Origin: Daucus carota subsp. sativus
Lineage: Eukaryota > Streptophyta > Magnoliopsida > Apiales > Apiaceae
Assembly (NCBI RefSeq): GCF_001625215.2
Contig: NC_030387.2
Span: 40,571,606-40,635,605, forward strand
Length of the DNA: 64,000 nucleotides
Direction of reading: 5' to 3'
The notes under the pieces were generated by a model, which searched no databases, was not told the origin of the DNA, and saw nothing but the letters and a program-made list of their open reading frames with translations. Made by a program: the position numbers and the translations under genes. Positions 21,556 through 33,502 of this stretch are shown here, piece by piece; position 1 is the stretch's first letter; each line of letters opens with the position of its first letter.

Positions 21556-22635
21556 ATGCTGATGGATCTTATCTCGGGTCTTAATAATGATGTGGGTCGG
21601 GAGTGTTTGATCCGGTTGCCTTATGACACCTTCTGTTCTGCCACGTCAGTTTGCAAGACGTGGAAAGCTGAGGTGGAGCTGCCGGAGTTTTGGCGGCGCC
21701 GGAGAGACGCCGGAATGACTCAACGGCTTATCGTGATGACACAAGCTCGGGTTGACCCGACCCGGAAACGAGGTGGGGTGAAGAACTCGGGGGTGCCGGC
21801 TTATCGGTTGACTGTTTGTGAACCGGGTTCGGTTAGTTGGACCGAACTGCCTTTATTACCCGGACACTTAAATGGGTTACCCATGTTTTGTCAACTTGCG
21901 GCGGTCGGGTTGAATTTGGTTGTGATGGGCGGGTTGGACCCGGTGACGTGGGATGCTTCGACTGAGGTTTTTGTTTATAATTTCGTTAGTGCCACGTGGA
22001 AGCGTGGGGCCAACATGCCAGGCTGTCCTAGGTCGTTCTTCGCTTGTGCGTCGGATTCTAGGATGGTGTTCGTGGCGGGAGGCCATGATTGTGAGAAGAA
22101 TGCGTTAAAATCGGCTATGGTGTATGACGTGGCGGATGACAAGTGGGTCCCACTGCCTGACATGGCGAGTGAGCGCGATGAGTGTAAGGGAGTCTTCCAC
22201 CTTGGCAAGTTCCACGTCATTGGCGGGTACCCCACCGAATCGCAAGGCAGGTTCGGGAGGAGTGCGGAAGCGTTCGACGTTGCCACGTGGCAGTGGGACG
22301 AGGTTTGCGAGAATTTCTTAGAAGCTGCCACGTGTCCAAGATCATACGTGGACAACGGAGAGGGAAATGTGTACAAGTGGAGTTCCAGCTCAGGCGAGAT
22401 TATGATGACCAATGACAGTGCCACGTGGCAAGTAGTTGCTGAGCTGCCATCCGAGGTGTTAACTTCTACACACATGACAGCGTGGCAAGAGAAGCTGATG
22501 GTGATTGGCTCACATAGATTTGGTGAGCCCCACAAAGTGTACACATTGGATTTGAAAAATAGAAAGTGGACAAAAGTCGCCGCGCCGGAAGAATATTCCG
22601 GCCATGTTCAATCTAGTTGTCTTTTGGAAATTTAG
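21556..22635 (+). CDS. F-box/kelch-repeat protein, KFB/KMD type
   Basis: An intronless, comparatively GC-rich gene of 359 residues (from the first ATG; a second in-frame ATG two codons later is equally possible and gives the family's usual MDLI/MELI beginning). The F-box lies at about residues 10-50 (NDVGRECLIRLPYDTF, SVCKTWKAEVELPEFW). About four kelch repeats follow, with Gly-Gly turns in LNLVVMGGLDPVTWD, RMVFVAGGHDCEKNA, KFHVIGGYP and a degenerate KLMVIGSHRFGEPH, each followed by a W at the end of the repeat. This is the layout of the At1g80440/At1g15670 subgroup, SCF adaptors that in Arabidopsis direct phenylalanine ammonia-lyase or type-B response regulators to degradation. Subgroup placement is strong; which target applies here is inference. 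Confidence 0.92.
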   Translation: MLMDLISGLNNDVGRECLIRLPYDTFCSATSVCKTWKAEVELPEFWRRRRDAGMTQRLIVMTQARVDPTRKRGGVKNSGVPAYRLTVCEPGSVSWTELPLLPGHLNGLPMFCQLAAVGLNLVVMGGLDPVTWDASTEVFVYNFVSATWKRGANMPGCPRSFFACASDSRMVFVAGGHDCEKNALKSAMVYDVADDKWVPLPDMASERDECKGVFHLGKFHVIGGYPTESQGRFGRSAEAFDVATWQWDEVCENFLEAATCPRSYVDNGEGNVYKWSSSSGEIMMTNDSATWQVVAELPSEVLTSTHMTAWQEKLMVIGSHRFGEPHKVYTLDLKNRKWTKVAAPEEYSGHVQSSCLLEI

Positions 22636-24566
22636 AGCTAAGTTGTTATCTACTTGTGCTTTACAAATTTTGAAAAGTTAATGTAAATATACTGAGCTTG
22701 TATATCTTCTTGTTCTTTTTAGCTCCTTAGTTTCTTGCCTAAAATTTTGTCACTCTACCTAGCAATAATCTTTTCGACTTGTTGCTTCTCTCAATTTTGA
22801 AATGAGAGAAATAACATTGTATCATAGATTCTCGTTAAAGTTTATTAGAAATCAAGCAAACAGATAGCTCATTGTAAGGCTAAAATTTCCTGTGAGCTAA
22901 ATAGTTTCGATGTATTTCTGTCTCTTCTGAATCATTTGTTTGAGACACTATTATCTATCATCAAATTGTTCAGTGACTTATTGAAATATCCTTTTACCTC
23001 TAAAGAAGATTCTATCATTGATTTGGTCATATGATTTAAAACATCCCTAATCATATACGAACAAGATCCACATTTAAGGGCTCAAAAATTTGGAGTCATT
23101 TTCCAGTACTATTCATCTACAAATTCGAATAATATCTGATTTATATAAAATCAGAATTTTCAAATCGAATTCAATTAATCTTTTTCGAAAATTAGTGTCA
23201 TATTCCAATTTCATTCACCTGTATATTCAAAAATTATCTATACGAAATTAAATTTTCAAAAACTGTTTTCAGCTAAAATTCGACTCAAGTGAACACAACC
23301 CGCTTCATCGAGATATTATCTACACATCTGTCCATGCGAAGCCTTATCCGGAAATAAAATGCACTTGGACACAAGACATCACTCGTGAAGAAAGAAAAGA
23401 AAGGCATGAATAGTTACTATCATCCATGAAAACACCAAATCAATCACGCCTCTTTCGGTGCAAAAAAAAAAATCAAGCTAAGGACGTCACGTCAGCTGAT
23501 AAAATCACAAAAAAGACCATCTTATTCTTATCCTATAAAAGAGGAATAGTAGTTCTTTTAACTGAGAAGACTTGTTGACAGTGATATCCAACCCATTAAA
23601 GTGGGTTCTGAGTCTTCTGGCCATTGATCAAAGCGATTAACATGCGGGATTTGCTCGTGGAAGCTTTGGAAGAAAATGTTGTTAAATGATTTTTACATTT
23701 TGAATTAGTCTTTATGCTTTAGTACAATCATGTGTCCCACTCCCCACTCTTGTCTCCTGAGGTTTTCTACAGGATTGTGCAGTGTTGTCGAAGTTATCAA
23801 GTTCACTGTTAGCCATGGGGTGAAGATGGGACCATGGCCTCCTAAGTCCTAAGATTAATAATATCAATAATATGTTTATGTTTGTAATTATTTGTGGGGT
23901 AAGATATGTACTCTTATAAAATATAATTTTATAATGTATTTTAATAATTTTCAATAAAAAAATTTAAACTCAAACTTTTATTCAGAAAAAATGAAATTTA
24001 AACAAATTATTATGAAATTATAGTTTAAAAGAGTCTTCAAAAGCGTGTTAAAAAATCAATTGGGACTAGGAAATTATATATTATCATATATATTAATATG
24101 CACAATTTTTTTAAAAGATACTTGTATTATGAGACGGGGAAAATAAATTTTACTGTCAATCATCAAAGAATTTCAAGCACCCTCCTGTCTCCTCCGGCTC
24201 CGTCTGCCCAGTCATGTTATGACATAATTAACGGGATAATCATCTTCTTCTATAATAGATGGGAAAATTTAAACAACAGATGAGACTTGAGAGTCTTGCA
24301 GAAAATATTAGAAAATGAGTGATGGAATAATTTATGTGTGAATTTGTTAGGTGGTCAGGTAGGGCAGACGCAGACGTGTTTGCCGCGGCAAACAATAGAT
24401 TAGGCCTCAATGATCTAACGTAAAAATAAATGCTGCCATGTTTGGTACTTTGATTTGTTCGTATCAACATAGTTCCAAATGTAACAGCTCCTTAGTCATG
24501 TCACATGTGGTAACAGATCTCCAAGATCTCGTCTTCCTAATTTTTAGTTAAAACGGAGGGAACTAA
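22636..24566. other. Intergenic
   Basis: 3' flank of the kelch gene, then AT-rich DNA. A phrase AAGTGAACACAACC at about 23287 matches the terminus of the MITE at 11714 but no partner end was found. 23870-24060 resembles Stowaway interior. No gene recognised. Confidence 0.4.
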
Positions 24567-24740
24567 GACGGTTTGGATGAGTTTAAAATAAGTGCTTCTT
24601 TGTTTAAAATAAAAAGTAGAGTAGAAGTTAAATACAAATTAACTTATAGAATAAGTGATTAAAGTGTTTTGGAATGAAGTAGAAGTCCTGAAACAAAAAC
24701 TAGGGCTGTAAATGAGTTGATACGCTCGATAACTGCTCGG

Positions 24741-25404
24741 CAGTGGCGGACGTACATAGAGGCTGGTGGGGGCACTGGACCCCACTAGGTTTTATAGGTT
24801 TTAATATATTATATATGATACTCATATACATGCATAAACATAGCTAGCTGATTCTGTGAAAAAGGGGTTTTGTTTTAGCCCGCAGAACTGAACATCATCT
24901 CGGGAAAAAATACAACAAAACATAGTAAGGGAGAGAGGTTTAATGGTTATTCATCAATTACTTATTGGTTGTTTGGTATTCATCAATTCCTTTATTTTCT
25001 TTCGATCCAAAAAACAGAACAGGATGTTTTCCCTACCTTTTTTTTTAATATCTCTAAATTTGAATCTTACTAAAAATATATTTCGAAAAGTAATCGGAGA
25101 TGCTTGATTATAAATTAGTACTCCCCTATCCCACCAGATTCTTTACGTTACTTTTTGACACGCATTTATAGACTCCTATAAAGTATACTTACATAGTAAA
25201 AAAAACCTGAAAAAAAATTTGATATTTAAACTTTTATTGAGAAAAAATAATAATTAAAAATACGTTATAGAACTATACTCTACAAAGAGCGTTAAAATAC
25301 GTGTAAACAGTGTACGTAAACAATCGGACGGAGGAAGTATCTATTATAATGTCTTAAAAAAATATTTTGGCCCCCACTAAAGCTCATGGCTGGCTCCGCC
25401 ACTG
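24741..25404. mobile_element. Non-autonomous hAT element (CAGTGGCGGA ends)
   Basis: Ends CAGTGGCGGA and CCGCCACTG, with further subterminal matching (GGCTGGTGGGGGC on the left and GCCCCCACTAAAGC on the right). The flanks carry a perfect 8-base duplication CTGCTCGG (24733-24740 and 25405-25412), diagnostic for hAT. 664 bases including a Stowaway insertion. No transposase coding. Confidence 0.92.
25121..25337. mobile_element. Stowaway MITE inside the hAT element
   Basis: Starts CTCCCCTATCCCACCAG after TA (25119-25120) and ends CGGACGGAGGAAG before TA (25338-25339). The interior has the usual Stowaway phrasing (AAACTTTTATTGAGAAAAA, GACACGCATTTATA against the right side). This is the innermost layer of the nest. 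Confidence 0.8.
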
Positions 25405-25724
25405 CTGCTCGGTGTTCGATTCGGAAAAAACTCGATTCGAACTCAGTTCGATTCATAAACGAGTCGATTTTGAGCACAATTCCAAAGCTCGTTTTATAAA
25501 CAAGCTGAACTTGAGCACAGTAGAGTTCGACTCGATAGTTCGCGAACAAGTTCGCGCTCGATAACTGCTCGGTGTTCGATTCGGAAAAAACTCGATTCGA
25601 ACTCAGTTCGATTCATAAACGAGTCGATCTTGAGCACAATTCCAAAGCTCGTTTTATAAACAAGCTGAACTTGAGCACAGTAGAGTTCGACTCGATAGTT
25701 CGCGAACAAGTTCGAATTATGAGT
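25405..25724. repeat. 160-bp direct tandem repeat inside the Mutator-like element
   Basis: The unit beginning CTGCTCGGTGTTCGATTCGG at 25405 is repeated at 25565 with almost no differences, so the duplication is recent relative to the element. Both copies read open in one minus-strand frame but show no protein-like composition. Confidence 0.9.
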
Positions 25725-27093
25725 TCGTGAAGTTGGCTCGTGAGCGTAGTTCGTGAACTAGCTCGTGAGTGTGCCTCGTGAACATGACTCGTGGGCGTAG
25801 TTTATTATTCTTTAGAGCATAAATTAAACTATTGTTAGAATTTTAATTTATTTTTTAATTAAATTAAATGACAAACAAGCTCGTAAATAAATTTATGAGC
25901 ATAAACTAGCTTGTTAGCAAAGTTTATTAAACAAGATCGTGAACAAAATTAATGAGCGGTTGGTGAGGAAAAATTTGTGAGACGTGTTCGTGAGCGTAAG
26001 TTAATGAGCGGTTCCTAAGTAAAAGCTTGTGAGACAGCTCGTGAAACATGTTCGCTCTTCGCGAGCCGTTCGTGAACATAGTTATTCCTTAATGAGTCGA
26101 TCCTCAAACAATATTTTTATCTCGATCCAAGCTCGAGCTCGAGTTCGCTAATCTTTTAACAAACGATACACGAGCACTCTAGAGTTAGACTCGGCTCATT
26201 TACACCCCTAACAAAAACTAGCATTCCTAACTTTTTATAATTGTTTATTTATTTTTTACACAAACGGTGCGAATAAGTAATTTTAACTTATAAATCGAGA
26301 AGCTGGGCTTTTAAGTTGCAAACAAACACCCACTTAGTACTTCAGTTATCCTTATTTAAGTTAATTATTTATAATTAGTGTCCATTTTTAACAATCCTCA
26401 CCCATCTAGCATTTTCATGTCTAAATTAAATAATTTCGTATTACTCTATATGAATATATAAATAGATAAATATCCTATTCTTGTTTTGATGAGTGTGCAA
26501 GTGCAACCACTTGCCCCTACAATTCACAAGCTGTTGAAATAGCCATAGCTGTAACTTCAAAGTACATGAAAACTCCAATTCTTCTCACCATCCCTATGAC
26601 CCATCTAGGGCCCAAAAGCCGAACTGAATTATTGGATTGCAACAAGTCGAGACGTGAATTATTCATGCGTGAATTTAAATTGAATAAATAAAAGAAACAC
26701 TTCCTTATTTTAGTCTTCTCAAATAATGACTGATTCACCTATCAGTTAACATCATCTATTAACATCATGAAACAAACGTACCACTTGATCCGGTTGAGGT
26801 ACCTTCAATTTTATAGTCCTGTTAGCTTGCAACTTGCGAGAGTAGAATTTTATCGTTAATTTAGACAGAAGTCAGAAGTTTTGTGCAAAATTAGAGATTT
26901 GAGGTGTTTTAGAGTTTTGATTACTAAAAACCGCTAATATTAGTGTTTGGTATTTAACGAATTGAAATAAAAGTTTGGATTCAAAATGCTAATTTGAAAA
27001 AACTACTTAGAGTTTTTTGTATTAAAGGTCTTGGTTTGTGTTAGAAAAAATTAATCAATCAATTATTCACTAAACAAGTTTTACAAAAAATTA

Positions 27094-27395
27094 CTCCCTC
27101 CGTCCCCCTCAATTCTTTACATTGAAAGGGGACACGGAAACCAAGACAATGTATAAAAAATAGTAAAGTTGGATGAAAAGTGGGTAAAGTGGTGGGACCT
27201 ATCAATATTTAATAATAGATTTGAGATAGTGGGGGAAAGTAGTGGATGTAATAGTAGTTTTTATTGTTAAATATGAGATAGTGGGAGGAGACAGTGTGTG
27301 TAATAATGAGAAAAACTTACTATTTATAGTAACGTAAAGAAATGAGAGGGACATCCCAAAATAGTAACGGTAAAAAAATGAGAGGGACAAAGAAT
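27094..27395. mobile_element. Stowaway-type MITE, long version
   Basis: Left end CTCCCTCCGTCCCCCTCA after TA, with CAATTCTTTAC matched by GTAAAGAAATGAGAGGGAC and again by AAAAAATGAGAGGGACAAAG on the right. The right terminus is degenerate and appears duplicated (GAGAGGGACA twice, about 30 bases apart). Interior phrases (GGATGAAAAGTGGGTAAAGT, GGTGGGACC, TTTGAGATAGT) recur at 61080-61260, showing a second family member. Confidence 0.65.
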
Positions 27396-28046
27396 CTCAA
27401 TCCGCTAGTCAAAACATCTAATTCAATTCGGTAACAGATAACCGTTAATCGGCTGATAATGGTGTGTCCGTAAGAGGGGTATAAGTTTGTTTGATTGTAA
27501 ACATGATGCTCCTCAGATTCTTCTTCTAGAACAATGGCCCATCACTTGTTTATCTTTATAGTATGAGTATCAAAGCTAGTGGAGTGAGCAAACAAATATT
27601 CCTGACGATTCCATCTTTTTCCCCAGTGAAAAAAAAAAAGCTCCACCCCCTGATAACGTTAAAGCCGGACGTGTCCACCACTTTCTAGCGCTCGCCTTTT
27701 TTCACATTTTTTTCTATATTCGAATTCGACCCCCAAGTTTTGCCGACTTTTTAATATATTTAAATTTTAGGTTCTCACTTAAACGATGATATGATATTGC
27801 CTTCTTTTTCATATAATTGTCCATGTTCCTATTAATTAGGAGGAAGATGAGTTAAGAATTTCATTACTATTAGCACATGGAATTTAAAATTTGCTGGTAG
27901 CAGTTAGTTTGTGCAACATTGGAATCTTCGATAGTTCTCGTGTTACATGACAACAGATGTGTTACACGAAATTTTATCAATGATTTGTTAATCATCACAT
28001 TAGCGGTGGTCGGACAAGACTTTCATAAAAAGTTTAAGCTCACTAA

Positions 28047-28410
28047 GAGCAAGTCCAACAGCTGCCTCAAATGATGTCCTAAGTCATAATTTGAGGCATT
28101 TGATTGAAAACATTGCTCCAACAGTGTCCTAGTGATGCCTTAAATCACTAGGACAACTTACTTCAGCCCTATTTTTAGGGCTCACCTACTTGTGCCTCAT
28201 TTCACTTTTAATAATAAAATATTATCATTCTCTCTCTCCCCACTACTTTTCCCTCTACTTTTTCATTCAAAATATTAATATTTTAATAATAGGGCTTGTG
28301 GATAAGGCTTTTTGTTGGAGTGAATTTATAAAAGTGATGTCCTAAACTACTAGGACATTATATTTTATTATTTATATAGGGCATCCTCTAAGACACTCTT
28401 GGACTTGCTC
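28047..28410. mobile_element. Tourist-like (PIF/Harbinger) MITE
   Basis: Ends GAGCAAGTCCAACAG and TTGGACTTGCTC form an inverted pair flanked by TAA on both sides (28044-28046, 28411-28413). The interior repeats GATGTCCTAA and TAGGACA in both orientations. 364 bases, non-coding. Confidence 0.85.
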
Positions 28411-29155
28411 TAAGAGTCCGTCGCTGAAAACTGATGTGCATGTGTTGTTAGAAAAAATGTTTGTAGAAAAATTGTTGTAGAATTAAAATTGATTTCACTT
28501 ATAAGATAAAAAATAGTGTTTGAAGGAGTTTGGACAGTAAAATTTGTGACAGCTTGCGACAAAAAATATATAAAAAAATATATGAAGACCTGCTTTTTTC
28601 AAAAATAATTTTTGAGCTAAAAAATGCTGTCAAGAAAAGAAGTTTTTAAATTTACTAACTAATTTTTCAGTTACTTTTCAGCAGAACAGTTACGCATAGA
28701 AATAATTCGAACATACCAAAGTGATAAGTATATACGAATCAGAAGTATAGAATAAGATTTGGTCATGTGAAACTCATGACTGGACCGTTAATAACAAGTC
28801 CTGCTGCTTGCAGATTTTAGCTGTCGATAAGAAAAATTATGAAATGGATATCTAGATTATAAAATAAAATCGCAATAAATTTCCGACATTTTAGCTTTAT
28901 GAACAAAACACTACAAGGATAAGATGAACAAAATAGATTTCTCCTTCATTATCAAGATGGACGTTATAAAACCTCAAGAAAACCATTGCAGCCTATATTT
29001 AGTTATTTACTGCGATTTCCTCAATATGATGGACAAAAATTGGCCCAAAGTGTTCTCGAAAGATAAAAAAAGATTTATGGAACATCGTCTGTGATGACAA
29101 TGCATCGTACGTTACGCGGTTAATAAAACCAAGAATTCCATAGTGATACTTGTTA

Positions 29156-29382
29156 CTCCCTCTGTTTTTTAATATATAACGTTTGATTTTTTGACACATA
29201 TTTTTAAGTGTTTTAACCGGGTAGTTATAAGTATTATTTTTGAATTTTTTTTCTGAATAAAAACATGTGATCAAAATTTTAATTCACAAAAAAAAAATTA
29301 AAAATAATATTTTTTAGTATTCGGTCAACACACCTAAAAATATGTGCCCAAATCAAAAGTGTCATATAAAAAAAAACAGGAG
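29156..29382. mobile_element. Stowaway-like MITE
   Basis: Starts CTCCCTCTGTTTTTTA after TA and ends AAAAAAACAGGAG before TA. Inside, GACACATATTTTTAAGTG on the left mirrors CACCTAAAAATATGTG on the right. 227 bases. Confidence 0.8.
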
Positions 29383-30373
29383 TAGTTACTAGGTGCCCGA
29401 GAAAGCTTTAATTATTTACCAATCGTAGAGCATATTTATAAATATGAAACCGCATCAAATCCCGAGTCTTGTCCGAAAATCGAGTCAAGTCCCGAACTTC
29501 AAATCTGAAAATGAGTCAGGAATACACTGGCACAACTACAACAACTTGAGTAATCCACAATCCCCAAAAATCATGATTTATCATTATTTGTTGGCGCGAT
29601 TGGTGATAGTATTTATGCTTATAAACGGTACTAAAATCTCTACACACACTCCTTGACGTGGGACTCTAATGTTACAATATTGTTACGACTGCTGCAAGAA
29701 ATTGATAATAAACATCATCAGTAGAAGATATCCAGCCAATATTGTTATCAACAGGTGATGTGAATCGAAAGAGGACTATTACCTGGAAAGAAAGTTGAAG
29801 TTGCAGGAAAATTTTGATCTTTTGAGGAACGCTGCTTATACCTTTTCCAGACAATGCAGTTCTTGATATCTACTTGATTCCAGAGCCGGGCCTAAGGGTG
29901 TGCAGGTTGTTCAACGGAACAGGGCCCTTAAATATTAGGGGCACAATTTTTATGTAGGTGTATATATATGTATGTATAGTTAAAATGAAAAAAATAGCAA
30001 AAAAAGTAAATTTTATTTTTAAGATTAAAAAATTATAGATGAAAAAAATTGAAAAGTGTTATACACTTCAATAATTTTTAAATGTTATTTTGAATAAGTT
30101 AAATAAATTCTAAAAAATATTAATTATATCATAATCATGTTAATTAAAATAAATACTTGTATTGAAAAATAATTGTATTGAAAATTGTCACAGTTAGATA
30201 AAATTCTAATTTAACTACTAACTTCAATAACTTCATTAAAATTAATTAATTTAACTACTTATACTATGTTTTTTCTTTCTTGATGACCATATGCAGTAAT
30301 TATATCATTAAAATAATGATTTGATCTTTAGTAACTAATTTATTTTAATATATATTCATTTTTAATTTATACA

Positions 30374-30413
<40 letters not shown>

Positions 30414-30712
30414 AGGAAGATCCTAAGAAAACCCAGCTTATCAAGAAAACCGAGAAACCCATCTAATCACCGTTGATTTTATAATCATGATCTAATCAGT
30501 ATTTTTTGAAAAAAGCAATTAAATCTAGTTAATAAGGGTCAGTTTAGGCATATAGATTTACATAAATTCAATCAAAGATATATTCCATATTTAGAGAGAT
30601 TTTTATTTTTGTTAAATATTTCTATCTTCAATCAGACATAGAAATAATATGAACAGTACGTTCCACATTCTATATATTAAATTCAGTTACAAGCTTAACA
30701 TCTTCTTCAGCC

Positions 30713-30743
30713 ATGGCAGACGAAGATATTGATCTCAATCAAG
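30713..30743 (+). other. Possible captured first exon, MADEDIDLNQ
   Basis: An ATG after CTTCTTCAGCC opens ten codons reading MADEDIDLNQ, and the sequence then runs CAAG into GTTAGT, a good plant splice donor. A TATATATTAAAT stretch lies about 40 bases upstream. No following exon was found in the AT-rich repeat array. It may be a captured or element-borne first exon. Confidence 0.3.
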
Positions 30744-30979
30744 GTTAGTATTCTCAACGTTTTATTTAGTAGAATAGCAAAAAGAATAGGAGAATTTTAA
30801 AAGATTTTTGAGAATAGTAAAATTTTGTATTGTGCTTAATAGTTATGGTGCTGAAAAGAATCTGCTTAATATCTTAGAGAATCTCATATATATAGCGTAA
30901 AAGAATTTAATAGAAACAAAGATTCTGGCCAAATAAATAATGCTAATTAGAAGTTTTATACAATACTAGTTAATAATGA

Positions 30980-32760
30980 ATAAAAATTATTTATCCATAT
31001 TTAAATTATAATATAAATATATTTAAATTTATACTAAAGTACTTAGGAGAATCTTGATATAAAAAATATTTAATATCACTTAAGAGAATCTTGGTAAAAC
31101 AAATATTTTATTAAATTTATACTAAAGTACTTAGGAGAATCTTGGTAAAACAAATATTTTATTATTTAGGAGAATCTTGGTAAAGCAAATATTTACTATC
31201 ACTTAGGAGAATCTTGGTAAAACAAATATTTTATTATATTTATATTAAAGTATTTAGGAGAATCTTGTTAAAACAAATATTTTATTATTTAAATTTATAC
31301 TAAAGTACTTAGGAGAATCTTGGTAAAACAAATATTTTAAAAGAATCTTGCATGACACAAATATTTATGATTAAAAATAATAAAATATCTTCGAGAATCT
31401 CGTACATATATTCCAAAAAAATCTTGTACGGTCCAGTAAATGATTAGATTTTTAAGATTCGATTAAGTGTTTTAATATCAAAGTACTAAATTAAATATTA
31501 TGCATTTATGATACTAAATGCTTTCTATTTAATGTTTTAATCAATTATTTACTACTGAATAAAAAAAATAAGATTTTGACATGTTAACATCATTAGAAAA
31601 ATAGTTAATAGAATCTTAATATTTTAACATCATTAGTAAAATGGTTAATAAAATCTTAATACTAAAGTACTTAGGAGAATCTTGATATAACAAATATTTA
31701 ATATCACTTAGGAGAATCTTGGTAAAACAAATATTTACTATCACTTAGGCGAATCTTGGTAAAACAAATAATTTATTATTTAAATTTATACTAAAGTACT
31801 TAAGAGAATCTTGGTAAAATAATAAAATATCTTAGAGAATCTCGTACATATATTCTAAAAAAATCTTGTACGGTCCTGTTAATGATTAGATTTTTAAGAT
31901 TCGATTAAGTGTTTTAATATCAAAGTACTAAATTAAATATTAAGCATATATGATACTAAATGCTTTCTATTTAATGTTTTAATCAATTATTTACTATTGA
32001 ATAATAAAAATAAGATTTTGACATTTTAACATCATTAGAAAAATGGTTAATAGAATCTTAATATTTTAACATCATTAGTAAAATGATTAATAGAATCTTA
32101 ATACTAAAGTACTTAGGAGAATCTTGATATAAAAAATATTTAATATCACTTAGGAGAATCTTGGTAAAACGAATATTTTATTAAATTTATACTAAAGTAC
32201 TTAGGAGAATCTTGGTAAAACAAATATTTTATTATTTAGGAGAATCTTGGTAAAACAAATATTTACTATCACTTAGGAAAATCTTGGTAAAACAAATATT
32301 TTATTATTTATATTTATATTAAAGTACTTAAGAGAATCTTGGTAAAACAAATCTTTTAAAACAAATATTTTAAAAGAATCTTGCATGACACAAATATTTA
32401 CTATTAAAAATAATAAAATATCTTAGAGAATCTCGTACATATATTCGAAAAAAATCTTGTACGGTCCTTTTAATGATTAGATTTTTAAGATTCGATTTAG
32501 TGTTTTAATGTCAAAGTACTAAATTAAATATTTTAACATTTATTTTTATTTATGATTTTTGGACGGAGGAGGTTTCTTAAAGTGTTCCTTTAGATATTAT
32601 TATAATTTTGTATTGGGATTCTTTTATATTGATTTATACAAGAAAAATCTCAAATTTTAAAAGAATTTTGCATGGCACAAATTTTGTTATTAAAAATAAT
32701 AAAATATCTTAGAGAATCTCGTATATATATTCTAAGAGAATATTGTATGGTGTTATTAAT
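30980..32760. repeat. Complex direct repeat array inside the TIR element
   Basis: A unit of about 45-60 bases with ACTAAAGTACTTAGGAGAA and TCTTGGTAAAACAAATATTT recurs more than ten times from 31030 to 32360. A longer block (GAATCTCGTACATATATTC, ATCTTGTACGGTCC, GATTAGATTTTTAAGATTCG) recurs near 31390, 31830, 32425 and, degenerate, 32710. So short units sit within a higher-order repeat of roughly 450-600 bases. Confidence 0.85.
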
Positions 32761-33502
32761 TATAAGATACTTTAAAAAATATTAAAATTGAATATATCAT
32801 TTATTTAAAAGTAAGATTCGATTAAGTGTTTTAATATCGAATCACTAAATTTAATATTAAGCATTTATGATACTAAATGCTTTCTGTTTAATGTTTTAAT
32901 TTTATTTTTTACTACTTAATAAACAAGATGTATTATAATTTTTTGATATTCCAAATTAGTGAAAGATTAATTTATTTTTTCGACAAGACATATAGTTAGT
33001 TATGAATACAACTCTTAAAGTCTTATTAACAACTTTTAAAATAATATAATTTAATAGAAGGCCAATATAATGTAATATTGATATTTCACTAAGGGTCACA
33101 ATAATAATTTTAAGATTCTACTAAGTGTTTCACCTATAACTTAATATAAATTTAGTATTTTTTTAGTTTTATGATTAAATTCATTTTTTTTATTATTTTT
33201 ATTATCAATTTTATTTGTTAAATAAATTTAGATTCCACTAAAAGTTTTATTATCTAGTTTTCTCTGAATAAAAGATTCTGCTCAAAGTTTCCTCAGAATA
33301 AACATAACTGGAACACAAACTAGAATACCCAGAAACTAAAACAACTTTCACAAGAACCTAGTATTCTAAACAAACATAACTAGAATACAAACTAGAACAC
33401 CCAAAAATTAACTCAAGATCAACTTCCACCTTAGTAAAGAACCTAGTATTCTAAGCAGATCATGTAGAATCCTCGAAACTTTCCATATCCAGGAGATTCT
33501 GA

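Larger units (their letters stand above)
24702..26209. mobile_element. Mutator-like element with AGGGCTGTAAATGAG ends
   Basis: Ends AGGGCTGTAAATGAG and CTCATTTACACCCCT are inverted copies (14 of 15) and are flanked by a perfect 10-base duplication AACAAAAACT (24692-24701 and 26210-26219). Interior: many GCTCG, TTCG and CGAA motifs, GTTCGTGAAC-type short palindromes and a 160-base tandem repeat; no coding region. The 10-base target duplication suggests a Mutator-type transposase. Inserted in the outer MITE and itself hit by the hAT element at 24741. Confidence 0.85.
24567..26332. mobile_element. Outer PIF/Tourist-like MITE, split by insertion
   Basis: The left part (about 24567-24701, ACGGTTTGGATGAGTTTAAA and AAGTAGAGTAGAAGTTA) and the right part (26220-26332, ending AAACAAACACCCA) are the two halves of the same element family as 2964-3250. 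The intervening 1.5 kb is a separate insertion with its own target duplication, so this is the oldest layer of the nest. Its own terminal bases are approximate. Confidence 0.75.
26333..29155. other. Intergenic with several MITEs
   Basis: Holds the elements at 27094 and 28047. Minus-strand open frames of 60-90 codons here show no recognisable protein. The remaining sequence is AT-rich and unremarkable. Confidence 0.4.

Noticed and set aside
21975..22544. A 189-codon minus-strand ORF opposite the kelch F-box gene
   Set aside because: Antisense shadow of a GC-rich coding region; no protein family features.
25292..25709. Two identical MFANYRVELYCAQ-starting ORFs
   Set aside because: Produced by the 160-base tandem repeat in a non-coding transposon; composition reflects TTCG/CGAA words.
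30379..30411. The TA microsatellite as a functional site
   Set aside because: A simple (TA)n tract that served as target of the large TIR element; nothing more is supported.
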